From positions 76,906,472-76,970,471 of the forward strand of contig NC_086249.1 of assembly GCF_021018805.1 (NCBI RefSeq): 64,000 bases of DNA. The letters are read 5' to 3'. The notes beneath the pieces are model-generated. The model saw nothing but the letters and a program-made list of their open reading frames with translations. It had not been told where the DNA came from and made no database searches. Shown piece by piece: positions 1-12,764 of this stretch. The DNA comes from Prinia subflava. Its lineage: Eukaryota; Chordata; Aves; Passeriformes; Cisticolidae. The stretch's first letter is position 1; each line of letters begins with the position of its first letter. The position numbers and the translations under genes are program-made.

Positions 1-662
1 TTTCTCACTGAGTAATTTGCTAGTATTTCCTGGCAGGACCTGGGGAACCCGTGGAGAGAGGAGCCCACACTGGAGCAGGTTTGCTGGCAGGACCTGTGAC
101 CCTGTGGGGGACCCAAGCTGGAGCAGCCTATTCCTGAAGGATGCAGCCTGTGGAGGGGACCCAACCTCGAGCAGTTTATGAAGAACCAAAGCCCATGGGA
201 AGGGCTCATGAGAAGTTCATGAAGGACTGTCTCCTGTGGGAGAGGCCACCCACCAGAGCAGGGAAGAATGTGAGGAACCCCCTCCCTGAGGAGGAAGGAG
301 TGTCAGAGACAAGGTGTGATACCTGACTACAGCCCCCATTCCTTGGTCCCCTGCACTGCTGGTGGGGCGGAGGTAGAGAATTTGGGAGTGAAGTTGAGCC
401 CAGGATGAAGAGATGGGTGAGGAGAAGGTGCTTTTAAGATCTGGTTTTATTTCTCATTGTCCTACTCTGATTTGGTTGGTAATAAGTTAAATTTATTTTC
501 TCAAGTTGAGTCTGTTTTGTCCCTGACTGTAACTGGTGAGTGATGTCTCCCTGTTTTTATCTTCCCCTATCATTCTTTTGTTGTATTTTCTCTCCTGTAT
601 CCAGGAGACTAATAGAGCAGCTTTGGTGGGCACATGGTGTCCAGTCAGGGTCAACCCACCAC
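1..662 (+). mobile_element. LTR-like dispersed repeat, left end outside window
   Basis: The first about 260 bases read as roughly five degenerate units of 40-50 bp. Each carries variants of a GGAGCAG or GAGAAG core, a TTyrTGAAG-like end and a CCyGTGGGA block. A purine-rich stretch follows, then a T-rich part with a decayed polyadenylation-like signal (TAATAAGTTAAATT near 480), a CTGTTTTGTCCCTGACTG block, and a terminal inverted pair TGGTGGG (624-630) and CCCACCA (655-661). This order of tandem units, poly(A)-signal region and U5-like tail fits the long terminal repeat of an endogenous retrovirus. From memory, near-identical elements are common in songbird genomes, but I cannot name the family. 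No gag, pol or env follows, so it is a solo or truncated copy. The open frame at 141-326 lies inside the repeat and is not a gene. Moderately sure it is a dispersed repeat, less sure of the LTR class. Confidence 0.55.
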
Positions 663-2443
663 GTATCTGAACATTTTTTTCCCAAATTTCCTTTGAGTTT
701 GACATACAGGACTGGTGAAGTCCATGTCTCATTCTAACTGTGTTTTATATAATATCTTATTCCAGCACCTCAATAGGAATTCTCAAGGATACAGCTCTCA
801 GAGATAGTCACACTCTCTCTGTGATGCTAGAAAAAGGGTCTGGGTGTCTGACAGTGACCATAACTTTTGCCACCGATTAAGAAAATATTTCTGCATGGGT
901 CCAGCTGTTCTTTGGTTTGGCTGCCATCAGCTAGGCAGAACCAAGTGTAGCTTCTGCCCAGCTGCAGATTTTGCTGAGCAGGATGAATGGAGAAACTGAA
1001 GGTATTGGGGTGTGGGAGGGATGGAGGAATAGGAAGTGAAGTGGGGTCGGAGACCACAGGAGTAAGAAGCAGGGAAAAGTTGTAAGGTCATAGGATCAAT
1101 TTTGTAATACACAAGAATGCAGGTTTCATTAAATCGGCAGAACAATCCATTTTATTCAAGTTAGAAGAAGGAAATACTCAGCTAGGACTAAAACTGGCCA
1201 AATACTGTAGCTCTGATGTCAGTGCAAAGCCCTCAGCTCAGCTAGTGTGTTTGTCATGCTTGTACCGCTGCCTGTGTTTGTATAGCCCTCTCTATTATGG
1301 TTCTTTCATGCTTCTTTCTCTCATTACTGTATTCACTATTTTCTGACAGAACCTCATACCCTTTGCCTTTTATTATTTCCTTAGTGCTGGTACTTGCAGC
1401 AATATCAAACCAATGCCAGCAATTAAGTGGCACCGCTGCATGTTTCTGCACAACATTGTCTTCCTCATGCTGACCTTTCCCCAGTGAAGAGCCACACCAT
1501 TTTAGAAGCTGACATCTCCTGGTCTTGTCTCTCTGGGTGTCTTTTCCCTCACACAGTGCCTGACCAGACCCTTTCAAAGCCCTAGCTACAAGCTCAGGGC
1601 ATTTTTCATCTTCAGTCACAGCCCTGCAATTTGCAAACAGGGCTCTGTGTTGGCTGACAGGTCAGGAAGCTAGCAAAATAACTCTTTTGGTTGCAATGAT
1701 TTTATGTGGAAAGCAGGATAGAATCATGTATTTTTAATATGCAAGACAACATCAACAACCATCAGAGGTGTCAAGGGAGAGGATTAATACTTTGTTTCAC
1801 AGAACAATTCAATCTTCCTGTTCAATACAGATGCTAAGTTTTTTACCAGAGCTAAATGTAATTAAAGTGTTACGATTTGCACCATGATTTGTAAATTGGA
1901 GTCCCTGGAAAGCCGTGGGCGGGAGCCACACAAGCACCCATCACTCCCCTACCCACACTGCTAGCCAAAAAGACCCACGGCTACAGGGTCTTTGAAACGT
2001 TATCTAGTGTCAGTTTGGCAAGACTTATGTAGCTTATTGCTGTGCAATGACCACCAAATAGACCATTGCATATGAAAGGTAAATTATAACAAGTTTTCTT
2101 GCATAATTTTCTGGCAGTCTGGATCTGACTGTGCAAGTAGGTCAGCTCTTTTCTGGATTTCCAAAAAACCCACTCTTTTGCTCTTTCAGTCTTTCTCATT
2201 TACATAATGGAACAGCCATAATGAAATGAAAATTTTTGTCCTTCCCAGGCAACCAAAAGAGCTGACATTTTGATGGTCACTCTTCAGTTCAGTTCTCCAT
2301 ATTTGTCCATAGCTGAGCACTGCCTGCTGAGGCTCTGTGCTGTCCCAGTCTGCCACTGATCCCTTACTTCATCAGTCATTTCTTTTTCAAAGTCATTGTC
2401 TACCCCCCCACCCAATGAAGGCAGAAAATGAGTTGGGACTTAC
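663..2443. other. no supportable gene or repeat
   Basis: Ordinary AT-rich sequence with only short runs of T and one run of seven C at 2404-2410. The 121-codon minus-strand frame at 1254-1619 shows no recognisable domain and no splice-like boundaries. Confidence 0.5.
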
Positions 2444-2480
2444 TTGTATTGCTGTGTCCTGTAGATCCCTGTTGTGACTC
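2444..2480 (-). other. candidate 37-nt exon, minus strand
   Basis: Read on the minus strand, a pyrimidine-rich tract (2481-2510) ends in CTTACTGTAG directly before this segment. The segment is followed by CAA|GTAAGT, a near-ideal 5' splice site. All three frames are open across the 37 nt, so coding potential cannot be judged, and a non-coding exon is equally possible. Splice-like matches occur by chance in 64 kb, so this is only a candidate. No known protein was recognised. Confidence 0.2.
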
Positions 2481-4516
2481 CTACAGTAAGACAAAAGGGA
2501 AGGTGTATTATTTTTTCAGCATTTTTTTTTGCTGCAATACTTACTTGGACATTACCTTAACAGTACAAACAGCACTGATGATTGTTCATTTGGTTTCAAA
2601 GTAATTTTCATTTACAAGAATAAGTCAAATATTTCTTGGAAAACCCATTAATTCTTAAGCTTGTAAATTTATTTCACGACAACCCTTTAACTGTGCAATT
2701 CCTTGTATAGCTATTGTGACTCTCCTGCTCATTATTCATGTATTGATTAGCCCAAACTCGTCTATTATCTTCTACAAGTCCAGATGAGAAGACAGAGGAA
2801 GGCCAATATTGTTTCATGGACCATTGGATTCCTGAGGTAGTAGCACAGCTGGTCTTTTCTTTTCACATCTTGACATTGACAGCACCAGAGAATGAAAATA
2901 CAGACTAGTTCTGGGTCCCTGAGATTACAAGGTCAACCTTGTATGACAACAGCAATATCTGTGAATGTGATTCAATAAATCAGACCACTTTTCCCTCAAG
3001 TACAAATGTTAGCTCACTGTGTTTTACTCAAAGAATTTGTTTGCATTCATAAAAATATTAAAAAAGCACCTCTAAATACAGTAAATATAAACCATCACAA
3101 AAAGATAATTAAGTCAAGGACAAAAATAATATTTTGCCATGGACAGCAGCATGAAAAGCATCCTGTAAGTAACTCTGCTTCTGAATAACCCAGACACACA
3201 GAGGAATACCACCTCATATCCGTGCTGCAGTTAGGACTGCTCAGAGAGGCCAGGCACCCACAGGAACACATGAGGTCATTTTTGGTGAGGAACTGGGAGC
3301 TGGAGCAGATCCCTGGTCCACAGAGGCAGAGAGATGAGCCAAACACTCAGCTCATGGAGAGAGGAACTGCAGGTCCCCAGAGAGTCGAGGATGCTCTGAC
3401 TTGGTTGGGCTGAGATTGTGCTGCTGAGTCAATCTGGGGAATTCCTCCGGGGCATGGGGACCCAAGAGCTTCTTGGGCCCTCTAAACAGAGGTTGGCTGG
3501 ATAGCAGGCCCTGGCACCTTGAGGGCTCAGCTGATCAGAATCTCTCCATCTGCACATTTTGCTCTGTCCAGACTGCATGGCTTTGATCTGTAATTTTAAT
3601 ACCATAATACACATCTGCAACTCACTTCCATCCTACATACCTGTAACGTGAGACGTCAAATTTTTGGGCAAGCCCCAGGAGTTTCTACCTTCTACTGCAA
3701 TATGAAAAGATCTGTACCATGTTTCACATGCCAAGAATAATTTCTCAGTAACGTGAAATTGTGTACTTTTGACAAACTGCATCAGCTTTTTGTGAATATT
3801 TCTGATGAAGAGAGGTTAAGGCCTGGTTTTTTCTAGTGACTGAACATAATCTTAAAAAGTCAAGATCAGTTTGCAGTGGTGATTTAGCAGTATGTACACC
3901 TGAATTTAAATGTTATTCTTGTAGCCAACCACACTCCCAATTTAGAGCATATTCCATTTCTGAAACAGAGAATTTATGTACCTGGAGAAGTTCAGGGAAA
4001 TACAATCTTTTTGAGGGAAATATCCCTGTATTTATAAAATTGTTTGAAACTTCTAAACAAGGATCTTGCTCACTCTTTTACCTTTTCATTAACCTCAGGA
4101 AGAATGCACCGTCCACTTTAACTGCAGAGCACGGTATCTTGCCTCTGCCAAAGGCTAGTAAAAATATCTCATAGAGAAATATAGAATGTTTCCATTAATG
4201 GAGGAAAAAAGAATGTAACTTTTAAAAAAAGGTTAAGCCTTCATTTCTGAAGATTATTGTCCAGGGTATTTCCTCCAGCTTTTTAAAATCAACAAGAAAG
4301 TAAAAAGCAAATGAATTGCACTTGTAAAGAACATCACTATGATAACTTAGCATCTGCTGAGAATAATCACCCAATAGCTTTGTGACAAGAAACCAGCTCT
4401 CCTGGAGTGGCTAAATTAATTCTCAAATAACAAAATGATGGCTGATGCCATAATATCACGTATACATAACCAGAAATCAAACAGCTGATCAAACAATCAA
4501 GACAAGAAATCACAGT
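2481..4516. other. no supportable gene or repeat
   Basis: Single-copy-looking DNA. A modestly GC-richer stretch at 3190-3560 gives short overlapping frames on both strands. None has family features. Confidence 0.45.
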
Positions 4517-4538
4517 AAAAAAAAAAAAAAAAAAAAAA
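4517..4538. repeat. A-run of 22
   Basis: Uninterrupted run of 22 A followed by G. No retroposon body or target-site duplication is visible next to it, so it is treated as a mononucleotide microsatellite rather than a retroposon tail. Confidence 0.9.
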
Positions 4539-7199
4539 GAGACCAAAGTAAGCAGCAGAATTAACAGCATTTTTCCTGCACAAGAGAATTAATGTTTGAA
4601 CATGAAAGCTCATCCACACAAGCATCAAGTGAGCTCTTATTTACAAATTTAATTATTCATTTAAAGTTTATTTATTAAGATGCTTTTAATAAAATTAAAA
4701 TCAAGGAGTGTCTGATCATTTGTACACAACAAAGTGTGGCAGAGATAGGAGCACACATAGCCTGTCACATCACACATTCAATCAATTATCCTTAAGCTTT
4801 GAAAAACAAGAAATAAAGAGACTGTCATTGTCCCTTCCTAGTAAATTCAAGAGTACAAATTAATTCCAGAGAGAAAGAAAATTCAAAGTTAAGGATGAAA
4901 TGTAACTTTATGCCCTCCATTACATAAAGGACAAGTCTCTAGTGGTGCTCCTCCAGCAGCTTAGTACTTGGAAACCTACTGGGTACTGCCACATGTGTCA
5001 AAACTGACCCAGACTCTCCTCCCATTCTTGTGAATCAATGCAGACCTCCCATGTTAATGAGGCCTGATTTCATATAGAAGTACAGCATGTGCACATCCAT
5101 CCCCTCTATCAAATGAGCATTTAGTTACATTGATTGATACATCCACATGTGCAGTTTCGAATGTGCAATTCTGTTATATTTGTGATATATAAATCTCAGA
5201 TATTTAGCTTTTATTACTAGACTGATTTCTAAACCACTCTAGCTATAGTTGCTGTGGCCTTTGCAACTTTAATAGCCTAATTAATAAATTTCAAGTTTCA
5301 AGCTGTCAGATCGCTAATTACTTGAATTGCAGGTTAAAAGCAGTGTGGCATGAATGAGAACTAATGATGCTGACACTCAGTTTTTACAGACAGGAAGGTA
5401 GTTATGATTTGCATCCTTGCAGCAGGACTGCAGTCCTACAAGCTTCTCTTTTTCCCATTCCCAAAATGATGAGTATTTTTACATTTGGGAATTGTCTTCT
5501 GTTAAAAGTGAGTGCAGCTTGCTTGCTTCTCTTGCTGCGAGAATCTTTGCAAATGAATTGAACTGATGTCTCAACACTGCCATTAAGATTGAAAAGGAAT
5601 TCATGTTACCATGTATGACTTGGAACTAACAGATGAAGCTGTTGCCCTGATTTTAGCCCTTCAGTCTCTTTCTTGGCCTTGGTCACTACTTAACTGACAG
5701 ACCCATTTATCTGAATAATGTGCTATCCACAAAAGTTTGGTAGCCCTCAGGTTTCAAAAAGCAGGGACAGTTATGTAGTGGGGAAGCTTTCCAAGAGCTC
5801 TGGAGACATTCCCTACGAGGTCCAATAAAGATTTTACTCCATGCTTTGTGCAAAGCAATAGCAAGCCTATGAAGGTTTGTAAAACATGCTTGAAAACTTA
5901 GAAAACCATTTTTTGCATTTTGGAGCCTGAAAAGCATATGCTTTCTAAAGTCTGTAACCGTACAGATTACAAGATTAAACCACAGAATAGCTTTTAAAAT
6001 ATTTTAAGATAGAAGTGGTGTCTAAAACTAGCATAATCTATGGCAAGTAATACAGGATTGTTCCAGGACTCTGGTGAGTTTTTTAAGGTATTTCTTTCTC
6101 ATCACAAAGCACTCTAATTTCTGGCCATGCAAAACACCCAGGCCACAATACAGTTGTGATGTTATTATGTGTAAAAAAAGTATGCTCATATATTACTGGA
6201 TGAAATCTTGTCCATCTTAAGCTTAAAAAATTTGGAAATTCTACTTTGGTGAAAGAAAAGGAAACCACCTCAAAAAAGATCTTTAAAAATGAATGGTAGA
6301 TCTCTGAAATGGCTCTGCAATTCAAAATACTAGAAAATTTCCCAGCGAGATGGATGAACAGGCAGAGAGAAGATGAGAAAGTCAATATCAACCATTTTTC
6401 AGGTATCTTTGCTCTGCTCTGTGGTTCTGCTATTCCTATATTTATCACAATACATTTAGCTGTGAGGAAGTGGATTCACAGATCCCTGACAGGTGCATGC
6501 CTTGCCCATGCACATCAGCACGTGTGCCACGCAAACACATTGTGTGGTGGTAATTGTGGCACAAACTGCAGCTCTGCAAGCACTTAACTTTGTCATCCCT
6601 ATCAGGCACTTCACCTGCTTGTGAGCTGCTGATCCACCTCCCCTCTACAGGACTTACTCTAACTTAACAAGCCTCTAGTTTACCTACCATCTTCAGTCAT
6701 TTGTCTGCCTTCAGCAAGCAGATAGTGAGTTATTTCCTTCTTTTTCTTTCATAACATGCCAGAGATATCCTGATACTCTGATACTTCAAATTCATGACAC
6801 TCTCATCCACAGAAAAGCTGTTTTACTGTAGGCAAATGAAGTTTTCTTGGCTTTGTAGTTACAATTATTCCCTGAACTAAATTTTGCAGAATGGACTTAG
6901 AAGTTGCCAAACGAGCCTGCTCTAACAGGAGAAAGACTATAAACAGCATCAATACCATCTTTCAAGCTTGAACGCTGCATGAAATATGCTTGTGACACCT
7001 AAACAGTATATGGTGATACAATGTGGAATTTATTGGCTCTTGCACAAGATAGCTGATTTCATTGCCTCCTGACTTATCATATATAAATAATGTGGTTTTC
7101 CCAAGCTTGTGCTGATGAGCTTTACCATGCTGCACTGCATTCTCCCTTGGATACATATCCAATAATGGGGCTGGTTTTAAGGGAGCATCAGCAGCATTA
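4539..7199. other. no supportable gene or repeat
   Basis: AT-rich, with no repeat family recognised. Frames of 121 codons (minus, 6083-6448) and 92 codons (plus, 6309-6587) overlap each other on opposite strands and carry no domain signature. Confidence 0.45.
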
Positions 7200-7730
7200 G
7201 TGGCTTTGGTCTCTTGGGGGATCAAATGTTTCTGTGGCAAATGCTTCGGTGGCTCCTCTGGGCATTACAGCCCTGGGCTGACTGCCTCCCCAGCAAAGCT
7301 GGCCCTTGGAAGCCAGGCTGGTGGCAGAAGATGTATGGCCAGTCCTCAAGCCCCAATAGCGGCCAGCGTACTAGTGAAGGCCTCCTCAGGCCTCAAAGGC
7401 TTCAACAACAATCTCAGCTGGTGAAGCCAAATGATGCAGGAGCAATGGATGCAAGGAGGAACTCTGACGTTGCAGTGCTCACTGTGCCCTAAGGTATCAG
7501 TCAGGACCTCAGCAGAAGCCACCCCACCCAGACATCCCACCAGAGACAGCTGTGGTTTTGCCTTGCCATGAGGAACCTGTGACCCCCACAACACCATCAA
7601 TTCTGCTGCCAAGAGATGCAGATCATGTAGCTCTGCTGAGGCTGTAAGAAGGGAAAAGACAGGGAATACTGACACACACACATGCAGAAGATGCACCATG
7701 GCACCAGCGTCGGCCCAGAGACCTCACACA
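7200..7730. other. GC-rich patch of unknown origin
   Basis: Local GC rises clearly above the flanks while CpG stays rare. That favours an inserted or formerly coding sequence over a CpG-island promoter. Two plus-strand frames (7200-7424, 7214-7492) and one minus-strand frame (7346-7699) overlap, which is what GC-rich DNA gives by composition alone. I recognise no protein family on either strand. It could be an unrecognised old retroelement. Confidence 0.3.
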
Positions 7731-10700
7731 CTCAGTCAGGGCTTGTGTAGGACACATTGTGAGGTGCAGGAGGAATGTTCCTACATGATGCTGAATGTCT
7801 TACCTTGTTTGGGAAGGGAAACTTGCTTTGTTCTGCCTTTCCTGGTGTGTGAATAGCTGACAGTGGTGGAGGCCACGAATGGGTCATCTCCTGAAAAACA
7901 ATATTGTTCAGCAAACTGCATTTAGAAAGCCAGCAGAAAAGGAAAAAATGACAGCGTACCAGTAGCAAGAGTACCTGGGTAGTGGAATATTTAAGATACT
8001 GCAGCTTCTAGGAAATGCCCAGTTTTCATATTATCTAGACAAAACATGAGCTACAATGATTTTTACATACTCTTGAGAGCAGTTCCTAAGCGCCATCTCA
8101 TTTTCCTGAATAGATAATGCATCTTAAGTGCAAAATGTTTGATTTTTCTGACAATCTGCAAATACATTTTAATCACACAAAGTATTTGGGCTGGTGAGGC
8201 TAACAGAAGAGCATTTTTTTTTGTAGATGGGAATAGAATTTCAATTCATGACCAAGTAATGGGGTACACACTGTGGACTAATCACAAAACAGATTTCACA
8301 GACAAGGTCAGAATGGTAAATGCTTACCACTTGCTAACAGTTAATTCTTAAAATTGCCTTTATCATTGTAAAGGAGCTGAGTAAGTTCCTAATGCCAACG
8401 TGTTTGTGCCTTGCAGGACACGTATACGTGGCAAGACCCAAATGAGGTGTGCTGAACTCCACCTTTTTCTCCTCCCTGATTTTTCTTGAGGGACATTTTT
8501 TCATACCTAAGAGACAGAGGTAGCTTGACGTGACTTTTATGTAGTCATCCTTTACACAGCTTCAGGTAGCAGGTAGGCACACGCTCAGTACTTTTATGAT
8601 TCAAGTCTGAACGAGTTGGTCTCCAAAGCAAGGCTGCTTTTGTGGAGAGATAAATGAAACTTCAGACAAGAAGCTTGTTCCTCTCTAGTGTAGAATCTTA
8701 AGGGATGGACATATTTTTTTGACATGTTCAGCACCAACAACCACAGTATTCAGTACACAGTAACTCAAGAGAATTAATATGAGAAGTAGTGCCAAGCATG
8801 ACAACCCTGAAAAGCTGGCCTGTATGTTAAAAAACTGATGAGCAAATAATGTCCTGCCTAAGCAAGGGGACTGCTGACCCTATCAAGAGTCTGCCTGGGA
8901 GAGGCTTTGCTGGGTTTTGCTACCTTTAACTGACTGCGGAGTTGTTTCTCAGTGATATTCCAAGGAGCCATGCAGATATCCACAGTCTCATAAAATAATA
9001 CTGGAGTTATATTTCCATGCTTTTTAAAGAGAAAAGAAAAGCTCTTGTTCGAAAAAACGTGTGTGTGAGTCTCTTGCCCATCCTTCATTAGTGCTGACAG
9101 AACTGCTTCCTGACCCAGCATGGACTGAGCTGCTGCATTTTTTTACATAGTGGAAAGTCTCTGGCTGTTCTGCCAATGAAAGGACCAGCCCTTTCAACAT
9201 AGTTTATTAGCAATAAATGTCACCTTTAAAGCATTCTTGATAAACAGTTTATTTCCTAATAAAAATTGCATTCTTTTATTTTATTTGAGGCTAAAAAGTT
9301 ACATGAATTATTATACTTCTGTAATCTATGTGCATTCCTCTAATCAGAGCATCATCTGGTTTGCAGTTTCAGTATCAGAATTGCTTTGCTTTTTACTTTG
9401 AGGCAGATCATTCATCTTATGAATTCTTTATCTGATAAGTGCCAGCAATAACAGTATATAGCAATTTTTAATATACAGTAACTTCTTAAAACTCAGGCAG
9501 CAAAAAACATAGGCAATCAGATTGCTGTTTGCTACAAGTATCTGGCACATGTGCTACTGTTTGCAAAAGATTAAGGAATTATGTATTAAGAAATATTCCA
9601 GCAGTAAAGGTGTATGACTCTAAATTGACAGAAAGGAGACTTGCAATGCGGATATTTAACCCTAAGTCTGTTATCTAAAAAAGTACCACTTTCACACCTG
9701 CTTTTCTCACTTTTCCCTCAGAGGACCACTTATTTTGTGGGAAATGTGGTGTTGCATACATAGACTAGAGGTGTTTCCACTGCTAAATCCCTGTTCCCAA
9801 CCAAAGCGTTTTTCCCTACGAGCTGAGGTGCTGAGCCCAGAAGGACTCATGGGAATGACTGTGTCCCCTCCTTCCGAAGGGCAGCGCTTTACGTTATCTC
9901 TGTCAATTGAAGGATGGGGGCAGACAGACTGGGAACATCTGGTGGCTTTGACCCGAAGTTATCCTGCTTGTGAAATATTCCATTTGGTGCTTGTGACTGC
10001 CATTTGCTCAAGAAGCAGCTCTTCCAGGTTATACAGTTGGTGACCCCACTGCCACCTTCAGGGAAGCGTCTCCTGAGGAGCCTGCTCTGTGCCAGGACAA
10101 ACCAATCTGTTACAGCAGCAGAGCTCTTTCCTCCCACCTTGCCTGCCCCAGCCTGACAATGATGCCTTCATCCACGGAAAGGACCAGAGGGTTGATTAAA
10201 AATAAGGGCGACCTTTTTGACATGTCAAAATCTTTCATTTCTTCTTTTCTCCAACATTATTTCTCATCCACACTTCCATGAAAAATAACCTTAATGGTAT
10301 TTTTCTTTTTTTTTCCAACTAGCTTCTCTTCTCCTATTTTTACTTTCAATTGTGGTATATAATAAAGCGTTCTACATAATTTAAATTTGATGTAACCCTT
10401 TCTGACACAAAGATTTAGTAAGACCACTGATATCTGCCTGGGTTAATAATTGCCACTATCATGAATATCTGGATGTGAATTTATTAGAATAATACATTGA
10501 TTTGTGACCATGTTGTTTATTTATCTCTACCCTTTGAAACTTAGACAACTATAAAATTAAATAAAATTAGGAAAAATAATCAGAAAGCCACCATGAAAAG
10601 TGTCTCAAACTACAGGCTGTCAGCACTGAGGAGTGGTAAGAGTTAAATGTATTATAATATTTTTTTGAAAACAGAACCATTAAACTATGTACGGCGTCTC

Positions 10701-11013
10701 CTTCTGACTGCCAAGAACAGAGCCTCAAAAATCAGGAGAAAGGATTTAGGTGTCCAGAAAATGTCAACACTTTGCAAGATCAAGCAGAAACAAATCCAGA
10801 ATATGTTCAAGTGTGCCAAGTCTCAGGATTTTAGACTCTCTCTGAAGATATTTGAGACGGATTCAAAACACTAGTAGGGACATACGATTATATTGAGGTG
10901 GTTTTTGTGGTACATGGTGTGAAATGTCTGAAAATGCAAGCCTCAATGGCAACTGTTTAACTAACTAAAGAGAAAGGACTCAACTTTTATTGTAAAATTA
11001 ACTTTTATGCACA
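7731..11013. other. no supportable gene or repeat
   Basis: AT-rich non-coding sequence. A slightly GC-richer part at 9730-10160 has an open frame of 102 codons (9735-10043) without recognisable features. Confidence 0.45.
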
Positions 11014-11460
11014 TCTCCTCTCCTCTCCTCTCCTCTCCTCTCCTCTCCTCTCCTCTCCTCTCCTCTCCTCTCCTCTCCTCTCCTCTCCTCTCCTCTCCTC
11101 TCCTCTCCTCTCCTCTCCTCTCCTCTCCTCTCCTCTCCTCTCCTCTCCTCCTCTCCTCTCCTCTCCTCTCCTCTCCTCTCCTCTCCTCTCCTCTCCTCTC
11201 CTCTCCTCTCCTCTCCTCTCCTCTCCTCTCCTCTCCTCTCCTCTCCTCTCCTCTCCTCTCCTCTCCTCTCCTCTCCTCTCCTCTCCTCTCCTCTCCTCTC
11301 CTCTCCTCTCCTCGAATCTCCTCGAATCTCCTCGAATCTCCTCGAATCTCCTCGAATCTCCTCGAATCTCCTCGAATCTCCTCGAATCTCCTCTCCTCGA
11401 ATCTCCTCGAATCTCCTCTCCTCTCCTCTCCTCGAATCTCCTCTCCTCGAATCTCCTCTC
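11014..11460. repeat. polypyrimidine array: (TCTCC)n changing to a 10-bp GAA-bearing unit
   Basis: From 11014 to about 11310 the plus strand is an almost perfect TCTCC pentamer array, with a single phase shift near 11150 where an extra CTC interrupts the period. From 11311 to 11390 there are eight consecutive copies of the decamer CTCGAATCTC. About four more such units then alternate with plain pentamers up to 11460. The minus strand is correspondingly purine-only in the pentamer part. Open frames of 169, 220 and 167 codons here are products of the 5-bp period (a pentamer array without stops stays open) and are not genes. Mirror-symmetric homopurine-homopyrimidine DNA of this length can form triplex (H-DNA) structures and is prone to polymerase slippage. 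Confidence 0.98.
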
Positions 11461-12764
11461 ACCTGTCTTTGGAGTTTGGGATTGGCAGTACTGGCATAAG
11501 GCACCCACTGGACTGAAAAGTGTTTGAAAAGGACTGAGGAAAATTTCAATGTATTTAAGAGCCTTAGCACCTTCAAATTGGTGTTAGAATACTGACTGAC
11601 ACGAAAGGTTTTTGAAATCAGAAAGAGGAAAAAAGGAGGGTCTTTTTTAGTGTAAATCAAACAAAAAATAAGTTAGAAACACCTAGCGGCAGAAAATCTT
11701 CCAGCTGCTACAAGATAATGGTCCAATTTAAAAGCAATTTATAGTCTTCTTCAAACTTGATTAACTTAATCCTAAAGCCCTGAACAATGTCAACTAAAGA
11801 AAGTACTGAGAAGACATTTGGGATCCAGAAGTGGGGAAAACAAAGACTTCTAGATCAAAGAAGGAAGCCCTGACCAGGCTGCTTAAAAATAGATGTGGAT
11901 AATGATATGTCCTGCCCAACTGGAGGACAGCTTGTTCGAGATGACAATGACTGCCTTCCTCCTCCTGCAGCCAGATGCACAAGTCCAAGGAGCAACTCAG
12001 AGACCCTCTCTTTGTTTTGTTACACACATTTCTCTTTGTGAGAGTTGCAGCAATGTTGTCTTGCACTGATATCTTTGCGATGCTGGTGGTGATGGCGCAT
12101 CTCATTCACATGAATACTGTAACTCTACAACCCTGCAACTCTACTCATCTTTACTTGCAGTAAATCAGCTTTCAGCAGTCATACATAAATGCCCAGCTTT
12201 ACAAGCTATAAAGGTCCAAGCCTAGTTAATCTTACTCAACATGCCAACTTGGCTTTTCTTCTCTCTGAAGGGAAAACCTACAAATAAAGATTTCTATAGT
12301 ATTGCATATCCTTGCTCCAAATTCAGTTTCTGCAGCAACAATTAAGTAACCAGACATTTCTTGGGGATTAATGGCTGCTTGGCAGTGTTTTGTTTGGAGC
12401 TTTTAACCCTAGCTTGTAGATAATTTTTCAGGAAAAGTACCATGCAGAGGTAAATAATAGTATTCACTCTAGATTTAGGGCAATGCTATTTATCTAGTGT
12501 CATCAGTCTTGCTGTGTGACACATGATACCGGGAATGGTTGAACTGATTCAGAAAAACCATAATTAATAACAAGTAAGGAGATGGTATAATCTAAAGTTT
12601 TACTGCATGTATAATCTTGCTGTTCACTCAGTGCTAAAACCAGAACTTATCACTGGGTCATTAAGAAAACTGACTGTTTAATCCTCCTCTCTGCTTGTGC
12701 TCACCTAGCTGATTTTTGATTCATAATATTTTGTCTCTCTACACATGATGATTTAAGAAATATT
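11461..12764. other. no supportable gene or repeat
   Basis: Ordinary AT-rich DNA. The minus frame at 11794-12105 (103 codons) and a plus frame at 11975-12163 overlap on opposite strands and show no family features. Confidence 0.45.

Noticed and set aside
4517..4538. Poly(A) tail of a retroposed gene
   Set aside because: No cDNA-like body upstream and no flanking duplication seen.
10998..11660. Open frames of 169, 220 and 167 codons on both strands
   Set aside because: They are translations of the TCTCC/decamer array; a stop-free pentamer repeat stays open in every frame. No gene.
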